Assembly: GCF_009183655.1 (NCBI RefSeq) | Contig: NZ_WEIO01000002.1 | Coordinates: 124,001 to 188,000, forward strand | Reading direction: 5' to 3' | DNA length: 64,000 nt | Source: Bacillus aerolatus | Lineage (GTDB): Bacteria > Bacillota > Bacilli > Bacillales > Domibacillaceae | In this document: piece after piece, positions 35,898 to 45,773 of the stretch | Layout of the letters: every line of letters begins with the position of its first letter | Numbering within the stretch: position 1 is the first letter of the stretch | Translations under genes and position numbers: made by a program | The notes under the pieces: model-generated | Database searches by the model: none | Seen by the model: the letters and a program-made list of their open reading frames with translations, nothing else | Told to the model about the DNA's origin: nothing

Positions 35898-35986
35898 AGA
35901 GACTGACTCCCAAAAGTAAAAAGCCAGGACCCTCCACCACTACATGGGCTTGTGGAGGAGGGGCAGGCACTTGCGGGACAGTCTCT
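35898..35986 (+). terminator. Long imperfect hairpin element (GCCAGGC family, copy 3)
   Basis: Outer arms AGAGACTG / CAGTCTCT, then TCCC and GGGA, AAGCCAGGACCCT with AGGGGCAGGC, and the tip CCTCCAC / GTGGAGG. It begins at the base after the pbpB stop and ends with TTTG. It probably limits read-through from the mraZ-pbpB operon into spoVD. Confidence 0.8.
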
Positions 35987-36038
35987 TTGTTTCTGGTTAT
36001 ACGGGTGAAGTCTGCCGGCCGGCTGTCTTTTCTTCCAA

Positions 36039-36066
36039 TCATATTCTCCATCCTGTCACATATATT
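36039..36066 (+). promoter_or_regulatory. Sigma-E-like promoter for spoVD
   Basis: TCATATT fits the sigma-E -35 consensus KMATATT completely and CATATATT matches the -10 CATACAHT in seven of eight positions. The spacer is 13 bases, one short of the usual 14-15. It lies 28 bases before the start of a gene known to be sigma-E dependent in B. subtilis. Confidence 0.55.
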
Positions 36067-36093
36067 GAAGGAGAGTGAAAGGAGGGGACATGC

Positions 36094-38010
36094 TTGAAGA
36101 GAGTTTCAGCTGTCACTGTCAGAAAGCGGCTTGTGTTTGTACTGCTTGCCGGCCTTGCGATTTTTTCAATTATTGGGCTGCGGCTCGGTTATGTTCAATT
36201 TGCATTAGGAGAGAACTTAACAGATAAGGCTCAAGACTTATGGAGCCGCAATATTCCTTTTGAACCGGAACGAGGAAAAATTACGGACAGAAACGGAGAA
36301 GCGCTTGCGGAAAATAAAAGTGCGCCTACTGTATATGTCGTTCCGCGCCAAATTGAAAATCCGGAAGAAGCAGCGGAGAAGCTGGCGGCTGTATTAAATA
36401 TCTCAAAGGAAAAAGCTTATACCCATTTAACAAAGAAAGCATCGATTGAAAGAATTCACCCTGAAGGAAGAAAAATTTCATTCGAAAAAGCAGAAGAAGT
36501 ACGCAGGCTTGGGATTAAGGGTGTTTATATAGCGGAGGATTCAAAAAGGCACTATCCATTTGGAAAAAGTCTGGCCCACGTTCTTGGTTTCGCCGGTATT
36601 GACAATCAAGGACTTATGGGGCTGGAAGCTTATTATGACAAAGAACTGAGCGGAGAAAAAGGAGCGATGAGCTTTTTTTCTGATGCAAAAGGTAAACGGA
36701 TGCCGCAAATGCCAGACGGCTATTCAGCTCCGATAGACGGACTCGATTTAAAGCTGACAATCGATTCAAACATTCAAACGATCGTCGAAAGGGAGCTGGA
36801 TATTGCTGAAGCAAAATATGAGCCGGATGGTGCGATTACTATCGCAATGAACCCGAACAATGGGGAAATTTTAGCTATGGCAAGCAGGCCTTCTTTTAAC
36901 CCAGAGCAATTCCAAAACGTATCTCCCGAAATTTACAACCGGAACTTGCCAATTTGGAGCACATATGAACCTGGATCGACATTTAAAATTATCACGCTCG
37001 CTGCTGCTCTTGAAGAGAAAAAAGTGGATTTATATAAAGATCACTTTCACGACCCCGGTTTTGTTGAAGTCGCCGGAGCAAGACTGCGATGTTGGAAAAA
37101 AGGCGGGCACGGGCACCAGTCTTTTTTAGAAGTAGTTGAAAATTCATGCAACCCTGGGTTCGTGGAGCTCGGCGAACGGCTCGGAAAAGAAACGTTATTT
37201 AAATATGTCCGCGATTTCGGTTTCGGTCAAAAAACAGGCATAGATTTGCAGGGGGAAGGGAAAGGCATTCTGTTTAACATGGATAAAGTCGGTCCGGTGG
37301 AGCAGGCCACCACCGCTTTCGGACAAGGCGTAGCTGTGACGCCAATCCAGCAGGCCGCCGCTGTGTCAGCTGCAGTCAACGGGGGCATTCTTTACCAGCC
37401 ATATATAGCGAAAGAGCTAGTTGACCCGGCGACAGGAGAAGTAGTAAAAAGAAAATCACCTGTTGCCAAAAAGCGTGTCATTTCCGCAGAAACATCCCGG
37501 AAAATTCGTTTTGCTCTCGAAAGTGTTGTTGCAAAAGGAACGGGGAGAAACGCGTTTGTAGAAGGCTACCGTGTAGGCGGGAAAACAGGGACAGCTCAAA
37601 AAGCGCAAGGAGGGCGTTACCTTGAAAATAACCATATTGTTTCCTTTATCGGTTTAGCGCCTGCAGATGATCCACAAATTGTTGTTTATACAGCGATTGA
37701 CAATCCGAAGGGAATAGTGCAATTCGGCGGAACAGTGGCAGCGCCGATCGTTGGGAAAATTATAGAAGACAGTCTGCAAGTGCTCGATGTGAAACCCCGT
37801 AAAAAACAAATTGAAAAAGAAACGCAATGGAACGACCCGCAAATTGTAGAAGTACCTGATTTAAAAGGATTAACAAAAAAAGAGCTTTCGTTGCAGCTGT
37901 ATGATTTCAAGCTTGAAATAGAAGGCAGCGGCAAAAAAGTCGTCCAGCAATCACCGGTGGCCGGCTCAAAAGTAGAAACAGGATCGATCATTAGAGTGTT
38001 TTTGCAATAA
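36094..38010 (+). CDS. spoVD: SpoVD, sporulation-specific class B PBP
   Basis: A 638-residue transpeptidase for spore cortex synthesis, partner of the SEDS protein SpoVE. N-terminal anchor (about 12-35), PBP dimer domain, transpeptidase with Ser295-Thr-Phe-Lys298, Ser351-Cys-Asn353 and Lys497-Thr-Gly499, one PASTA domain at the end. Cys333 (RLRCW) and Cys352 (SCN) correspond to the B. subtilis pair that forms a disulfide reduced by the thioredoxin-like StoA, so the redox control is probably conserved. TTG start with AAGGAGGGG seven bases before it. Confidence 0.95.
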   Translation: MKRVSAVTVRKRLVFVLLAGLAIFSIIGLRLGYVQFALGENLTDKAQDLWSRNIPFEPERGKITDRNGEALAENKSAPTVYVVPRQIENPEEAAEKLAAVLNISKEKAYTHLTKKASIERIHPEGRKISFEKAEEVRRLGIKGVYIAEDSKRHYPFGKSLAHVLGFAGIDNQGLMGLEAYYDKELSGEKGAMSFFSDAKGKRMPQMPDGYSAPIDGLDLKLTIDSNIQTIVERELDIAEAKYEPDGAITIAMNPNNGEILAMASRPSFNPEQFQNVSPEIYNRNLPIWSTYEPGSTFKIITLAAALEEKKVDLYKDHFHDPGFVEVAGARLRCWKKGGHGHQSFLEVVENSCNPGFVELGERLGKETLFKYVRDFGFGQKTGIDLQGEGKGILFNMDKVGPVEQATTAFGQGVAVTPIQQAAAVSAAVNGGILYQPYIAKELVDPATGEVVKRKSPVAKKRVISAETSRKIRFALESVVAKGTGRNAFVEGYRVGGKTGTAQKAQGGRYLENNHIVSFIGLAPADDPQIVVYTAIDNPKGIVQFGGTVAAPIVGKIIEDSLQVLDVKPRKKQIEKETQWNDPQIVEVPDLKGLTKKELSLQLYDFKLEIEGSGKKVVQQSPVAGSKVETGSIIRVFLQ

Positions 38011-38282
38011 TTTGTAAGATTTGCCTCATTTAAAAAGAATCAGGCAATCCCCTTATTTCCCGCCGCTTTTGCTGGCGGGTACTTTCATTTATTTAGTAAT
38101 CAGTGAAAGAAATGATAAAATCATGACTAAAAAATCATGCAAAAAATAGAAACTGTGATAACATGGTCGTTGTGGTTTTTTCTGAAAAGAAGTCGCATCT
38201 GCCGCTCTTTTTAGTTAAAATAGAAAAGGACTTTATTTAAATGAAATACATAATGGACGTTAGACAGAAAGGATTGAAAAAA
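38011..38282 (+). other. spoVD-murE gap with one hairpin
   Basis: CCCGCC / GGCGGG (38059-38079) forms a stem with a 9-base loop followed by TACTTTCATTT, a weak terminator for spoVD. TAAAAT at 38216-38221 could be a -10 for murE but no matching -35 is evident. Nothing else recognised. Confidence 0.5.
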
Positions 38283-39761
38283 TTGAATCTATCAGACTTA
38301 TTAAAGTCTCTCCCTTTTTATACATTATCTCATTCAACAAACCCCGAAATCTTATCTTTGGAAAATGACCATCGCGAAGTGAAAGAGGGAGCTCTATTTA
38401 TTTGCATTAAAGGCTATACGTTTGACGGCCATACTGTTGCACAGGAAGCAGTGAACAGAGGCGCAACAGCTGTGTTGGCGGAACACCCTGTTGAAGTGGA
38501 AGGGGTGCCTGTCATTATCGTATCTGATACAAAAAAAGCGATGGCCATCCTAGCTGATTTTTTCTACGGATCACCGACAGCGCATCTACAGCTTATTGGC
38601 ATTACTGGCACGAATGGAAAAACAACGACGAGCCACCTTTTAAATGAAATATATGCTGAGGCTGAGGAAAAAACAGGCTTAATCGGAACAATGTATATGA
38701 AGATCGGGGATGAAGTAATTGAAACAAAAAACACGACCCCGGAAAGCTTGACGCTGCAAAAAACGTTTAAAGAAATGCAAGATAAAGGTGTCTCAACAGC
38801 TGTAATGGAAGTTTCTTCCCACGCTTTAGTAGAAGGCCGAGTGTGGGGCTGTAATTACGATATCGCCGTTTTTACGAATTTAACCCAGGACCACCTTGAT
38901 TACCATCAGACGATGGAAGAATACCGCCGGGCAAAAGGGTTGCTGTTTGCCCAGTTAGGCAACACCTACGCAGCGGACAAACCAAAGTTTGCTGTATTAA
39001 ATGAAGATGAAGAGGCATCCGCTTTTTATAAGAAAGAAACAGCCGCCCACATTATAACGTACGGGATTGACAAAGAAGCGATGTTTCAGGCAAAAGGCGT
39101 GCAGCTGACGTCTGAAGGTACAGAATTTGATTTACTTTATCCGGGCGGCAGCAAAAAAGTAAGAACAAAACTCGCCGGGAAATTTAACGTCTATAATGTA
39201 CTGGCGGCCCTGTCAACTGCTTATACGGCCGGGATAGCGATCGATACGGCCATTCGAGCCATCGAGCGAGTTAAAGGGGTAGCCGGCCGATTTGAACTCG
39301 TACCGAACGACGAGGATATTGCTGTGATTGTTGATTATGCCCATACGTCTGACAGTCTTGTAAATGTGTTGAAAACTGTTCAGCCTTTAACCGCAGGCAA
39401 AGTATTTACCGTTATTGGATGCGGAGGCGACCGTGACCGGACAAAACGGCCATTAATGGCGAAAGCGGCGTGTGACTATTCAACGCATGCCATATTTACG
39501 TCAGATAATCCGCGCAGTGAAGATCCGGCCGTGATTTTAAGCGATATGGAAGCGGGAGTAACGGGGGAACCATACGAAGTGATTCCTGATAGAAGAGAAG
39601 CGATTTTTTATGCTATTCAAAGCGCACAAGCGGGCGACGCCGTTGTGATTGCTGGGAAAGGACATGAAACGTATCAAATTGTCGGCCATGATGTGCTCGA
39701 CTTTGACGATCGCGCGGTTGCCAGAGAGGCGCTCAGCAGCCGGAAGAAAGAGGAGAAATAA
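38283..39761 (+). CDS. murE: UDP-MurNAc-tripeptide synthetase (meso-DAP-adding)
   Basis: A Mur ligase of about 492 residues adding meso-diaminopimelate to UDP-MurNAc-Ala-Glu. The ATP loop [10 protein letters not shown] and the DNPRSEDP motif are visible; the DNPR form is the meso-DAP type, in contrast to lysine-adding enzymes. Start choice is uncertain: the TTG used here gives [10 protein letters not shown], in line with other MurE N-termini, but an in-frame ATG 42 bases upstream (38241) preceded by AAAAGGA would add 14 residues. One base separates its stop from the mraY start. Confidence 0.94.
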   Translation: MNLSDLLKSLPFYTLSHSTNPEILSLENDHREVKEGALFICIKGYTFDGHTVAQEAVNRGATAVLAEHPVEVEGVPVIIVSDTKKAMAILADFFYGSPTAHLQLIGITGTNGKTTTSHLLNEIYAEAEEKTGLIGTMYMKIGDEVIETKNTTPESLTLQKTFKEMQDKGVSTAVMEVSSHALVEGRVWGCNYDIAVFTNLTQDHLDYHQTMEEYRRAKGLLFAQLGNTYAADKPKFAVLNEDEEASAFYKKETAAHIITYGIDKEAMFQAKGVQLTSEGTEFDLLYPGGSKKVRTKLAGKFNVYNVLAALSTAYTAGIAIDTAIRAIERVKGVAGRFELVPNDEDIAVIVDYAHTSDSLVNVLKTVQPLTAGKVFTVIGCGGDRDRTKRPLMAKAACDYSTHAIFTSDNPRSEDPAVILSDMEAGVTGEPYEVIPDRREAIFYAIQSAQAGDAVVIAGKGHETYQIVGHDVLDFDDRAVAREALSSRKKEEK

Positions 39762-39762
39762 T

Positions 39763-40737
39763 ATGCTTGAGAGAGATGTATTTTTAACAATGTTTATGGC
39801 TTTTTTCATTACTGTAGCCATAGCGCCAATATTTATCCCATTTTTGAGAAGGCTAAAATTTGGCCAGAGCATCCGGGAAGAAGGACCGGAATCTCACCAA
39901 AAAAAATCAGGAACCCCAACGATGGGTGGTGTTGTTTTCTTGCTATCGATTATTATTACGGCTTTATTTATGACGCAAATTTACGCCGATATCGAAGTGG
40001 AAACCATTTTACTGCTGCTCGTGACCATCGGATTTGGCTTGCTTGGTTTCCTTGATGATTTCATTAAAGTGGTGATGAAGCGTAACCTCGGGTTGACTTC
40101 CAAACAGAAGCTTGCCGGACAAATTGTTATTTCCATTCTTTTTTATATTATTTATACACAAAACAATTTATCTACGGAGTTAACGATTCCGTTTACAGGT
40201 TTGTCATTTGATGCCGGAATTTTATATGCATTGTTCGTGATCTTCTGGCTTGTTGGTTTTTCTAATGCTGTAAACTTAACAGACGGGCTGGATGGTCTTG
40301 TTTCAGGTGCAGCCGCCATTGCATTTGGGGCTTTTGCTGTGTTGGCCTGGAATCAAGAGATGAATGAAACAGCTATCTTTTCATTTGCGGTTGTCGGCGC
40401 TGTTCTAGGCTTCTTAGTTTTCAATGCCCATCCGGCAAAGGTATTTATGGGGGATACCGGGTCGCTTGCCCTTGGAGGAGCGATCGCTGCGATCTCCATC
40501 TTAACGAAGTTTGAATTTCTTCTGCTCATTATTGGCGCTGTATTTGTGGCGGAAACATTGTCTGTTATGATTCAAGTGGCTTCTTTTAAAACAACAGGCA
40601 AGCGCGTGTTTCGCATGAGCCCTCTTCATCACCATTTTGAATTGGGTGGATGGTCAGAATGGCGGGTAGTAGTTACATTTTGGACGGTCGGTGTGCTTTG
40701 TGCCATGATCGGAATTTATATCGGAGCGTGGGTTTAA
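39763..40737 (+). CDS. mraY: Phospho-MurNAc-pentapeptide translocase
   Basis: A 324-residue integral membrane enzyme, ten helices, transferring phospho-MurNAc-pentapeptide to undecaprenyl phosphate to make lipid I. Motifs [26 protein letters not shown] and SPLHHHFE cover the Mg-binding aspartates and the catalytic histidine loop. The ATG behind AAGAGGAGA is used; earlier in-frame starts lie inside murE. The stop is directly followed by the murD TTG. Confidence 0.96.
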   Translation: MLERDVFLTMFMAFFITVAIAPIFIPFLRRLKFGQSIREEGPESHQKKSGTPTMGGVVFLLSIIITALFMTQIYADIEVETILLLLVTIGFGLLGFLDDFIKVVMKRNLGLTSKQKLAGQIVISILFYIIYTQNNLSTELTIPFTGLSFDAGILYALFVIFWLVGFSNAVNLTDGLDGLVSGAAAIAFGAFAVLAWNQEMNETAIFSFAVVGAVLGFLVFNAHPAKVFMGDTGSLALGGAIAAISILTKFEFLLLIIGAVFVAETLSVMIQVASFKTTGKRVFRMSPLHHHFELGGWSEWRVVVTFWTVGVLCAMIGIYIGAWV

Positions 40738-42090
40738 TTGAAAACAATAACAGATTTTCAGCATAAAAAAGTTCTTGTTCTTGGATTGGCAAAAAGTGGG
40801 GTGAGCGCGGCGTTGCTCTTGCATAAACTGGGTGCTTTTGTCACAGTCAATGACCGTAAGCCTCTAAATGAAAATCCTGAAGCGCAGCATTTGCTTGAGC
40901 AGGGAATAAAGGTCATTTGCGGAAGCCATCCAATTGAATTGCTCGATGAAGGATTTGAAGTGATCGTCAAAAACCCGGGCATTCCATATCATAATCCGCT
41001 TGTTATTGGGGCAGCTGCAAAAGGAATGCCGGTATTAACAGAAGTGGAGCTTGCTTATTTAATCTCTGAAGCTCCTCTTATCGGCATTACCGGAACGAAT
41101 GGCAAAACAACGACTACAACGTTAATATATGAAATGTTTAAGGCAGACGCGAAAAAAGCTGTGCTGGCTGGAAACATTGGCCAAGTGGCTTCAGAAGTTG
41201 TCCAGACAGCAGAAGCTGAAGACCATGTAATCATTGAACTATCTTCATTTCAATTGCTTGGCATAGATAAATTTCGCCCGCACATCGCGATCATTACGAA
41301 CTTGTATGAAGCGCATCTTGATTATCACGGAACGAAAAGTGAGTATGCAAAAGCAAAGTTGAACATTACGAAAAACCAGACAGAAGAAGACTTCTTTATA
41401 GTCAATGCGGATCAAGAGCCTTTGATGAAGCTGGCAGGAACATCAAAAGCAGCCATCATCCCTTTTTCTGCAAAAGAAATCAAACAAAACGGCGCTTACG
41501 TAGAAAGTGGGAACATTTTCTTCCGAGGTGAAAAAGTTATCGCGCTTGCTGAAGTTGCGCTGCCGGGTGCACATAATTTAGAAAACATTTTAGCAGCTGT
41601 TTCGGCAGTCAAACTAGCTGACGTCTCAAATGAAGCCATCCAGCAAGTGCTCTCTACTTTTTCAGGAGTAAAGCATCGTACGCAGTTTGTCTGCGAATGG
41701 AATGGCAGAAAATTTTACAACGATTCGAAAGCAACGAATACGCTGGCTACAAAAAGTGCACTGGACGCATTTAACGAGCCGACCATCCTTCTTGCTGGCG
41801 GACTGGATAGAGGTAATGGATTTGATGACTTAATTCCATATATGAAAAATGTAAAAGCGTTGATTACATTTGGCGAAACAGCAGAAAAGCTGGCAGAAAC
41901 AGCTGGCAGAGCCGGTGTGGACATGGTCGTAAAAACAGAAAACATGCAACAGGCCGTTAAAGCCGCTTATGATTCCTCAGCAGAAGGGGACGTTATTTTA
42001 TTATCACCTGCTTGTGCGAGCTGGGATCAATACAAAACTTTTGAACAGCGTGGAGATATATTTATCGAAGCTGTGCATACATTGAAATAA
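40738..42090 (+). CDS. murD: UDP-MurNAc-L-alanine:D-glutamate ligase
   Basis: A 450-residue cytoplasmic Mur ligase. The N-terminal Rossmann-like segment VLVLGLAKSGVSAALLL, the ATP loop [11 protein letters not shown] and the C-terminal NDSKATNT motif are intact. Starts at TTG immediately after the mraY stop, so translation is coupled. Confidence 0.96.
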   Translation: MKTITDFQHKKVLVLGLAKSGVSAALLLHKLGAFVTVNDRKPLNENPEAQHLLEQGIKVICGSHPIELLDEGFEVIVKNPGIPYHNPLVIGAAAKGMPVLTEVELAYLISEAPLIGITGTNGKTTTTTLIYEMFKADAKKAVLAGNIGQVASEVVQTAEAEDHVIIELSSFQLLGIDKFRPHIAIITNLYEAHLDYHGTKSEYAKAKLNITKNQTEEDFFIVNADQEPLMKLAGTSKAAIIPFSAKEIKQNGAYVESGNIFFRGEKVIALAEVALPGAHNLENILAAVSAVKLADVSNEAIQQVLSTFSGVKHRTQFVCEWNGRKFYNDSKATNTLATKSALDAFNEPTILLAGGLDRGNGFDDLIPYMKNVKALITFGETAEKLAETAGRAGVDMVVKTENMQQAVKAAYDSSAEGDVILLSPACASWDQYKTFEQRGDIFIEAVHTLK

Positions 42091-42158
42091 GAGCCTGTCT
42101 TATTAAGAGAGATGTTTTGAGGCATGCTCCTGATTCTTTCATTTAGAGGTGTATGCCA

Positions 42159-43259
42159 TTGCCGGTAAAAAAGTTTGCTCCCGATTATTTTCTGCTTATT
42201 CTTATTCTGATGCTGCTCACTGTTGGAGTAACGATGGTTTACAGTGCAAGCGAAATATGGGCTGAATATAAATTCGGTGACGCTTTCTTTTTCGCGAAAA
42301 GGCAGCTATTATTTGCCGTTATTGGGTTTATCGCCATGGTGGTCATTATGAACGTGGAATATTGGACGTGGCGCCGCTTTTCTAAAGTTGCGTTGGTAGG
42401 CTGCTTTGTCATGCTGATTCTCGTTTTGATTCCCGGCATCGGTATGGTAAGAAACGGTTCTCAAAGCTGGATAGGAGCGGGTGCATTTTCCATCCAGCCT
42501 TCAGAATTTATGAAGCTGGCCATGATTATTTTTTTGGCAGGCTACTTGTCGGAGAATCAAAAACATATGATTTATTTTAAACGCGGACTGCTCCCGGCAT
42601 TAGCTCTCGTATTTACGGCATTCGGTTTGATTATGCTGCAACCGGATCTTGGAACGGGAACGGTCATGACGGGCACGTGTCTCGTTATGATTTTTATATC
42701 CGGGGCCCGAATTTTTCACTTTGCTTTAATGGGTCTTGCCGGGATTGGCGGTTTTGTGGCGTTGGTTCTTTCTGCACCATATCGGATTAAACGGATCACT
42801 TCTTTTCTTGATCCATGGTCTGATCCGTTAGGGAGTGGATTTCAAATTATCCAATCGCTTTACGCTGTTGGTCCCGGCGGGCTGTTCGGGCTCGGAATTG
42901 GTGAAAGCCGACAGAAATATTATTATTTGCCCGAACCGCAGACAGATTTCATTTTTGCAATCTTAGCGGAAGAGCTTGGTTTTATCGGTGGTACGTTTAT
43001 CCTTTTGCTTTTTTCTTTGCTGCTTTGGCGGGGCATTCGAATTGCTCTTGGTGCTCCTGACTTGTTTGGCAGTTTTCTCGCAGCCGGAATCATATCGATG
43101 ACGGCGATTCAAGTGATTATTAACATTGGTGTTGTAACGGGCCTGATGCCTGTTACCGGCATTACCCTTCCTTTTTTAAGCTACGGCGGCTCATCTTTAA
43201 CACTCATGTTGGCCGCGTTTGGTATCTTACTAAACATCAGCCGCTATTCAAGACGCTAA
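42159..43259 (+). CDS. spoVE: SpoVE, sporulation SEDS glycosyltransferase
   Basis: A 366-residue SEDS protein with about ten helices, needed for cortex peptidoglycan; paralogue of FtsW with a closely similar YLPEPQTDFIFAILAEELG catalytic loop. The N-terminus MPVKKFAPDYFLL from a TTG start aligns with B. subtilis SpoVE in length; GAGGTG is seven bases upstream. An ATG six bases earlier overlaps the ribosome site. The location between murD and murG and the nearby spoVD support SpoVE. Confidence 0.94.
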   Translation: MPVKKFAPDYFLLILILMLLTVGVTMVYSASEIWAEYKFGDAFFFAKRQLLFAVIGFIAMVVIMNVEYWTWRRFSKVALVGCFVMLILVLIPGIGMVRNGSQSWIGAGAFSIQPSEFMKLAMIIFLAGYLSENQKHMIYFKRGLLPALALVFTAFGLIMLQPDLGTGTVMTGTCLVMIFISGARIFHFALMGLAGIGGFVALVLSAPYRIKRITSFLDPWSDPLGSGFQIIQSLYAVGPGGLFGLGIGESRQKYYYLPEPQTDFIFAILAEELGFIGGTFILLLFSLLLWRGIRIALGAPDLFGSFLAAGIISMTAIQVIINIGVVTGLMPVTGITLPFLSYGGSSLTLMLAAFGILLNISRYSRR

Positions 43260-43260
43260 A

Positions 43261-43287
43261 GAAACCTGTTCAGGTTTCTTTTTTTTA
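43261..43287 (+). terminator. Intrinsic terminator after spoVE
   Basis: GAAACCTG / CAGGTTTC stem followed by eight T, directly after the spoVE stop. Confidence 0.85.
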
Positions 43288-43474
43288 TTTCAGCAAGAAT
43301 TTTTTCTGGCTTTATCGCGTATTGTTTGATTCTCGACAGGCATTCCTTTAATATGGGATTGCACTGAATGCCTTAAAAATGAATAAAGCAGCTGTTAAAA
43401 AAACGAATGTAACAATCTGATGAAAATTGCTACATTTTTTTTGTTTTCTTTTCAAATAGGCAAAGCTATATTTA

Positions 43475-43480
43475 TATAAT
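43475..43480 (+). promoter_or_regulatory. Perfect -10 (TATAAT) upstream of murG
   Basis: TATAAT is followed 13 bases later by a possible short reading frame and then murG. The -35 region (around 43452) has no good match, so sigma assignment is open. The 356 bases between spoVE and murG hold a terminator, this site and the short frame; I see no other feature. Confidence 0.4.
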
Positions 43481-43493
43481 AGGGAGTTGTAGT

Positions 43494-43604
43494 ATGATAA
43501 GAAAACAGCACTCGTTCCCTCTTTTGAAAGAAAAGGGGCTAGAAACCTTTTATTTAACTATACATACACATATTAAAAGAGAAGTAGTGCAGCGATTAAT
43601 TTGA
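43494..43604 (+). CDS. Possible 36-residue leader peptide upstream of murG
   Basis: ATG behind AGGGAG opens a 36-codon frame (MIRKQHSFPLLKEKGLETFY then LTIHTHIKREVVQRLI) whose stop lies 12 bases before the murG ATG; its last codons overlap the murG ribosome site. It resembles no family I know. It could be a translated leader coupling into murG or merely chance. Confidence 0.3.
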   Translation: MIRKQHSFPLLKEKGLETFYLTIHTHIKREVVQRLI

Positions 43605-43616
43605 GGTGAGAAACAA

Positions 43617-44711
43617 ATGAAAATAGTTGTTAGCGGCGGAGGGACTGGCGGCCATATTTATCCGGCCCTGGCTCTTATACGGACAATAAAAGAAAAACAT
43701 CCTGAAACTTCATTTTTATATATCGGGACTGAAAAAGGGCTGGAATCCAAATTAGTGACGAGAGAGGGAATTCCGTTTCGGGCGATTGAAATAACAGGCT
43801 TTAAACGGGCGATTTCCATGGAAAATGTGAAAACCATTATGCGCTTTCTGAAAGGCGCGAAAGAATGTAAGAAAATGCTTAGAGAATTTAAACCCGATGC
43901 GGTCATCGGAACAGGCGGTTACGTGTGCGGGCCTGTCGTCTATGCTGCCGCCAAGCTTGGCATCCCAACGATTATTCATGAGCAAAATAGTGTGCCGGGA
44001 TTAACAAATAAGTTTTTGAGTAAATATGTGGATAAAGTAGCTATCTGTTTTGAAGAAGCAAGGGGCTTTTTTCCTGAAGGAAAAGTTGTTCTGACTGGAA
44101 ATCCACGAGCGTCAGAAGTGGTGAATGCCCAACCGTCAGATGCACTAAAGAATTTTGGCTTATCTGAAGAAAAGAAGACCGTGTTGATTTTCGGAGGAAG
44201 CAGGGGAGCCCGCCCAATTAATGAAGCGGTCGTACAATCCCTTCCAAAATTGGCCGGCAGACCGTATCAAATTCTTTATATAACAGGCGACGTGCACTTT
44301 GATCATGTGCAAAAAGAAATAGCAGCTGCCGGAAAACCTGAAAATGTCGCTGTCGTACCTTTCGTTCACAATATGCCAGAAGTACTCGTTGAATGCGACT
44401 TGGTTGTTTCAAGGGCAGGAGCAACTACTTTAGCTGAATTAACAGCCCTCGGCGTTCCGAGTATATTAGTGCCAAGTCCATATGTAACGAATAATCACCA
44501 GGAAAAAAATGCACGTTCACTGACGGACCATGGAGCAGCAGTCATGCTGTCAGAAAAAGAGCTGACATCCGCTTCCTTGCTGAAACATCTTGATAGCGTG
44601 TTATTAAATGAAAATGAATGGCAAAGAATGAAAAAAGCTGCTGAAGATTTAGGTATTAGAGATGCATCGGAACGTTTGTTTACAGTCATGCTTGACCTGG
44701 CGAATAACTGA
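43617..44711 (+). CDS. murG: Lipid II synthase MurG
   Basis: A 364-residue GT-B glycosyltransferase adding GlcNAc to lipid I at the membrane. The N-terminal glycine loop [13 protein letters not shown] (His13) and the C-terminal GGSRGA and [10 protein letters not shown] blocks that bind UDP-GlcNAc are present. RBS GAGGTGAG. Followed after 20 bases by murB. Confidence 0.96.
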   Translation: MKIVVSGGGTGGHIYPALALIRTIKEKHPETSFLYIGTEKGLESKLVTREGIPFRAIEITGFKRAISMENVKTIMRFLKGAKECKKMLREFKPDAVIGTGGYVCGPVVYAAAKLGIPTIIHEQNSVPGLTNKFLSKYVDKVAICFEEARGFFPEGKVVLTGNPRASEVVNAQPSDALKNFGLSEEKKTVLIFGGSRGARPINEAVVQSLPKLAGRPYQILYITGDVHFDHVQKEIAAAGKPENVAVVPFVHNMPEVLVECDLVVSRAGATTLAELTALGVPSILVPSPYVTNNHQEKNARSLTDHGAAVMLSEKELTSASLLKHLDSVLLNENEWQRMKKAAEDLGIRDASERLFTVMLDLANN

Positions 44712-44731
44712 TAGAAAAGGAGCGGTTCAGC

Positions 44732-45640
44732 GTGGAACAATTCATGCGTGAGTTGAACAGTCTACAAGTAGGGACAGTAAAAGAAAATGAACCGTTAGCC
44801 AATCATACGACGATGAAAATTGGAGGACCTGCCGACCTGTTTATCGAACCGTCCTCTATTGAAAAAGTAAAAGCTGTGATGGAATTAGTTAAGAAGTATC
44901 AACTGCCATGGCGTGCCATTGGCCGCGGCTCCAACTTACTTGTTTCTGATAAAGGAGTGCCTGGTGTCGTTATTAAGCTTAGTAAGGGCCTGGATCATTT
45001 GTTTATTGATGGAGAGGGAGTAACAGCAGGTGGGGGGCATCCGCTTATCGTGCTCGCAGCCCAAGTTTCTCGCAATGGGCTGAAAGGTTTGGAGTTTGCT
45101 GGAGGCATTCCTGCTTCAGTCGGAGGAGCAGTCTATATGAATGCGGGAGCTCACGGCTCAGATATTTCTGCCATTTTAGACCGGGCACATATTTTATTTG
45201 AAGATGGCCTTATGCAATGGCTGTCAAACGAAGATATGGCTTTTTCTTACCGAACGTCCATCTTGCAAAATGAGCGGCCTGGAATTGTACTTGAAGCTGT
45301 CTTTAAACTTAATAAAGGTGAGCGCGCGGAAGTTACAAAGAATATGAAGATATTTAAAGACTATCGACGTGAAACGCAGCCTTGGGATCGACCTTGTGCC
45401 GGCAGTATTTTTCGTAATCCTCTCCCCGAATATGCAGGTAATTTAATTGAAAAAGCAGGGCTGAAGGGGCATCGTATTGGCGGCGCTCAAATATCTGACG
45501 TGCACGGTAATTTTATTGTCAACATAGGCGAGGCCAGCGCAGAAGACGTGCTCGGTTTAATTGACCATGCAAAAACGGTCATCTATGATAAGTTTAACAT
45601 CAACATGGAAACGGAAGTAGAAATAATAGGAAGGAAATAA
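44732..45640 (+). CDS. murB: UDP-N-acetylenolpyruvoylglucosamine reductase
   Basis: A 302-residue FAD enzyme making UDP-MurNAc. FAD-binding segments [13 protein letters not shown] and [18 protein letters not shown] are visible, as is the catalytic serine in [12 protein letters not shown] start with AAGGAG nine bases upstream; the type II form as in other Bacilli. Confidence 0.95.
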   Translation: MEQFMRELNSLQVGTVKENEPLANHTTMKIGGPADLFIEPSSIEKVKAVMELVKKYQLPWRAIGRGSNLLVSDKGVPGVVIKLSKGLDHLFIDGEGVTAGGGHPLIVLAAQVSRNGLKGLEFAGGIPASVGGAVYMNAGAHGSDISAILDRAHILFEDGLMQWLSNEDMAFSYRTSILQNERPGIVLEAVFKLNKGERAEVTKNMKIFKDYRRETQPWDRPCAGSIFRNPLPEYAGNLIEKAGLKGHRIGGAQISDVHGNFIVNIGEASAEDVLGLIDHAKTVIYDKFNINMETEVEIIGRK

Positions 45641-45773
45641 AAATGGTTTTTTCTTTTATCCTCTTTCTCTCTGCATTACAATAGGTGTAATGGATAAGAG
45701 TATGCGGCATAGGTTTTCGTGCCGTTCTTCCGTTTATTTTCTTGGACATACCGTTGAACCGGGAGGAAAGGAT

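Noticed and set aside
38241-38282. ATG start for murE adding 14 residues
   Set aside because: Not excluded, but the TTG at 38283 gives an N-terminus in register with other MurE proteins; noted in the murE entry.
42091-42158. Sigma-E promoter directly before spoVE
   Set aside because: A -35-like TCTTATT is present but the -10-like sequence matches poorly and the spacing is wrong.
45643-45684. Thirteen-codon frame after murB (MVFSFILFLSALQ)
   Set aside because: It has a GGAAGGA-like sequence upstream but is too short and without context to support as a gene.
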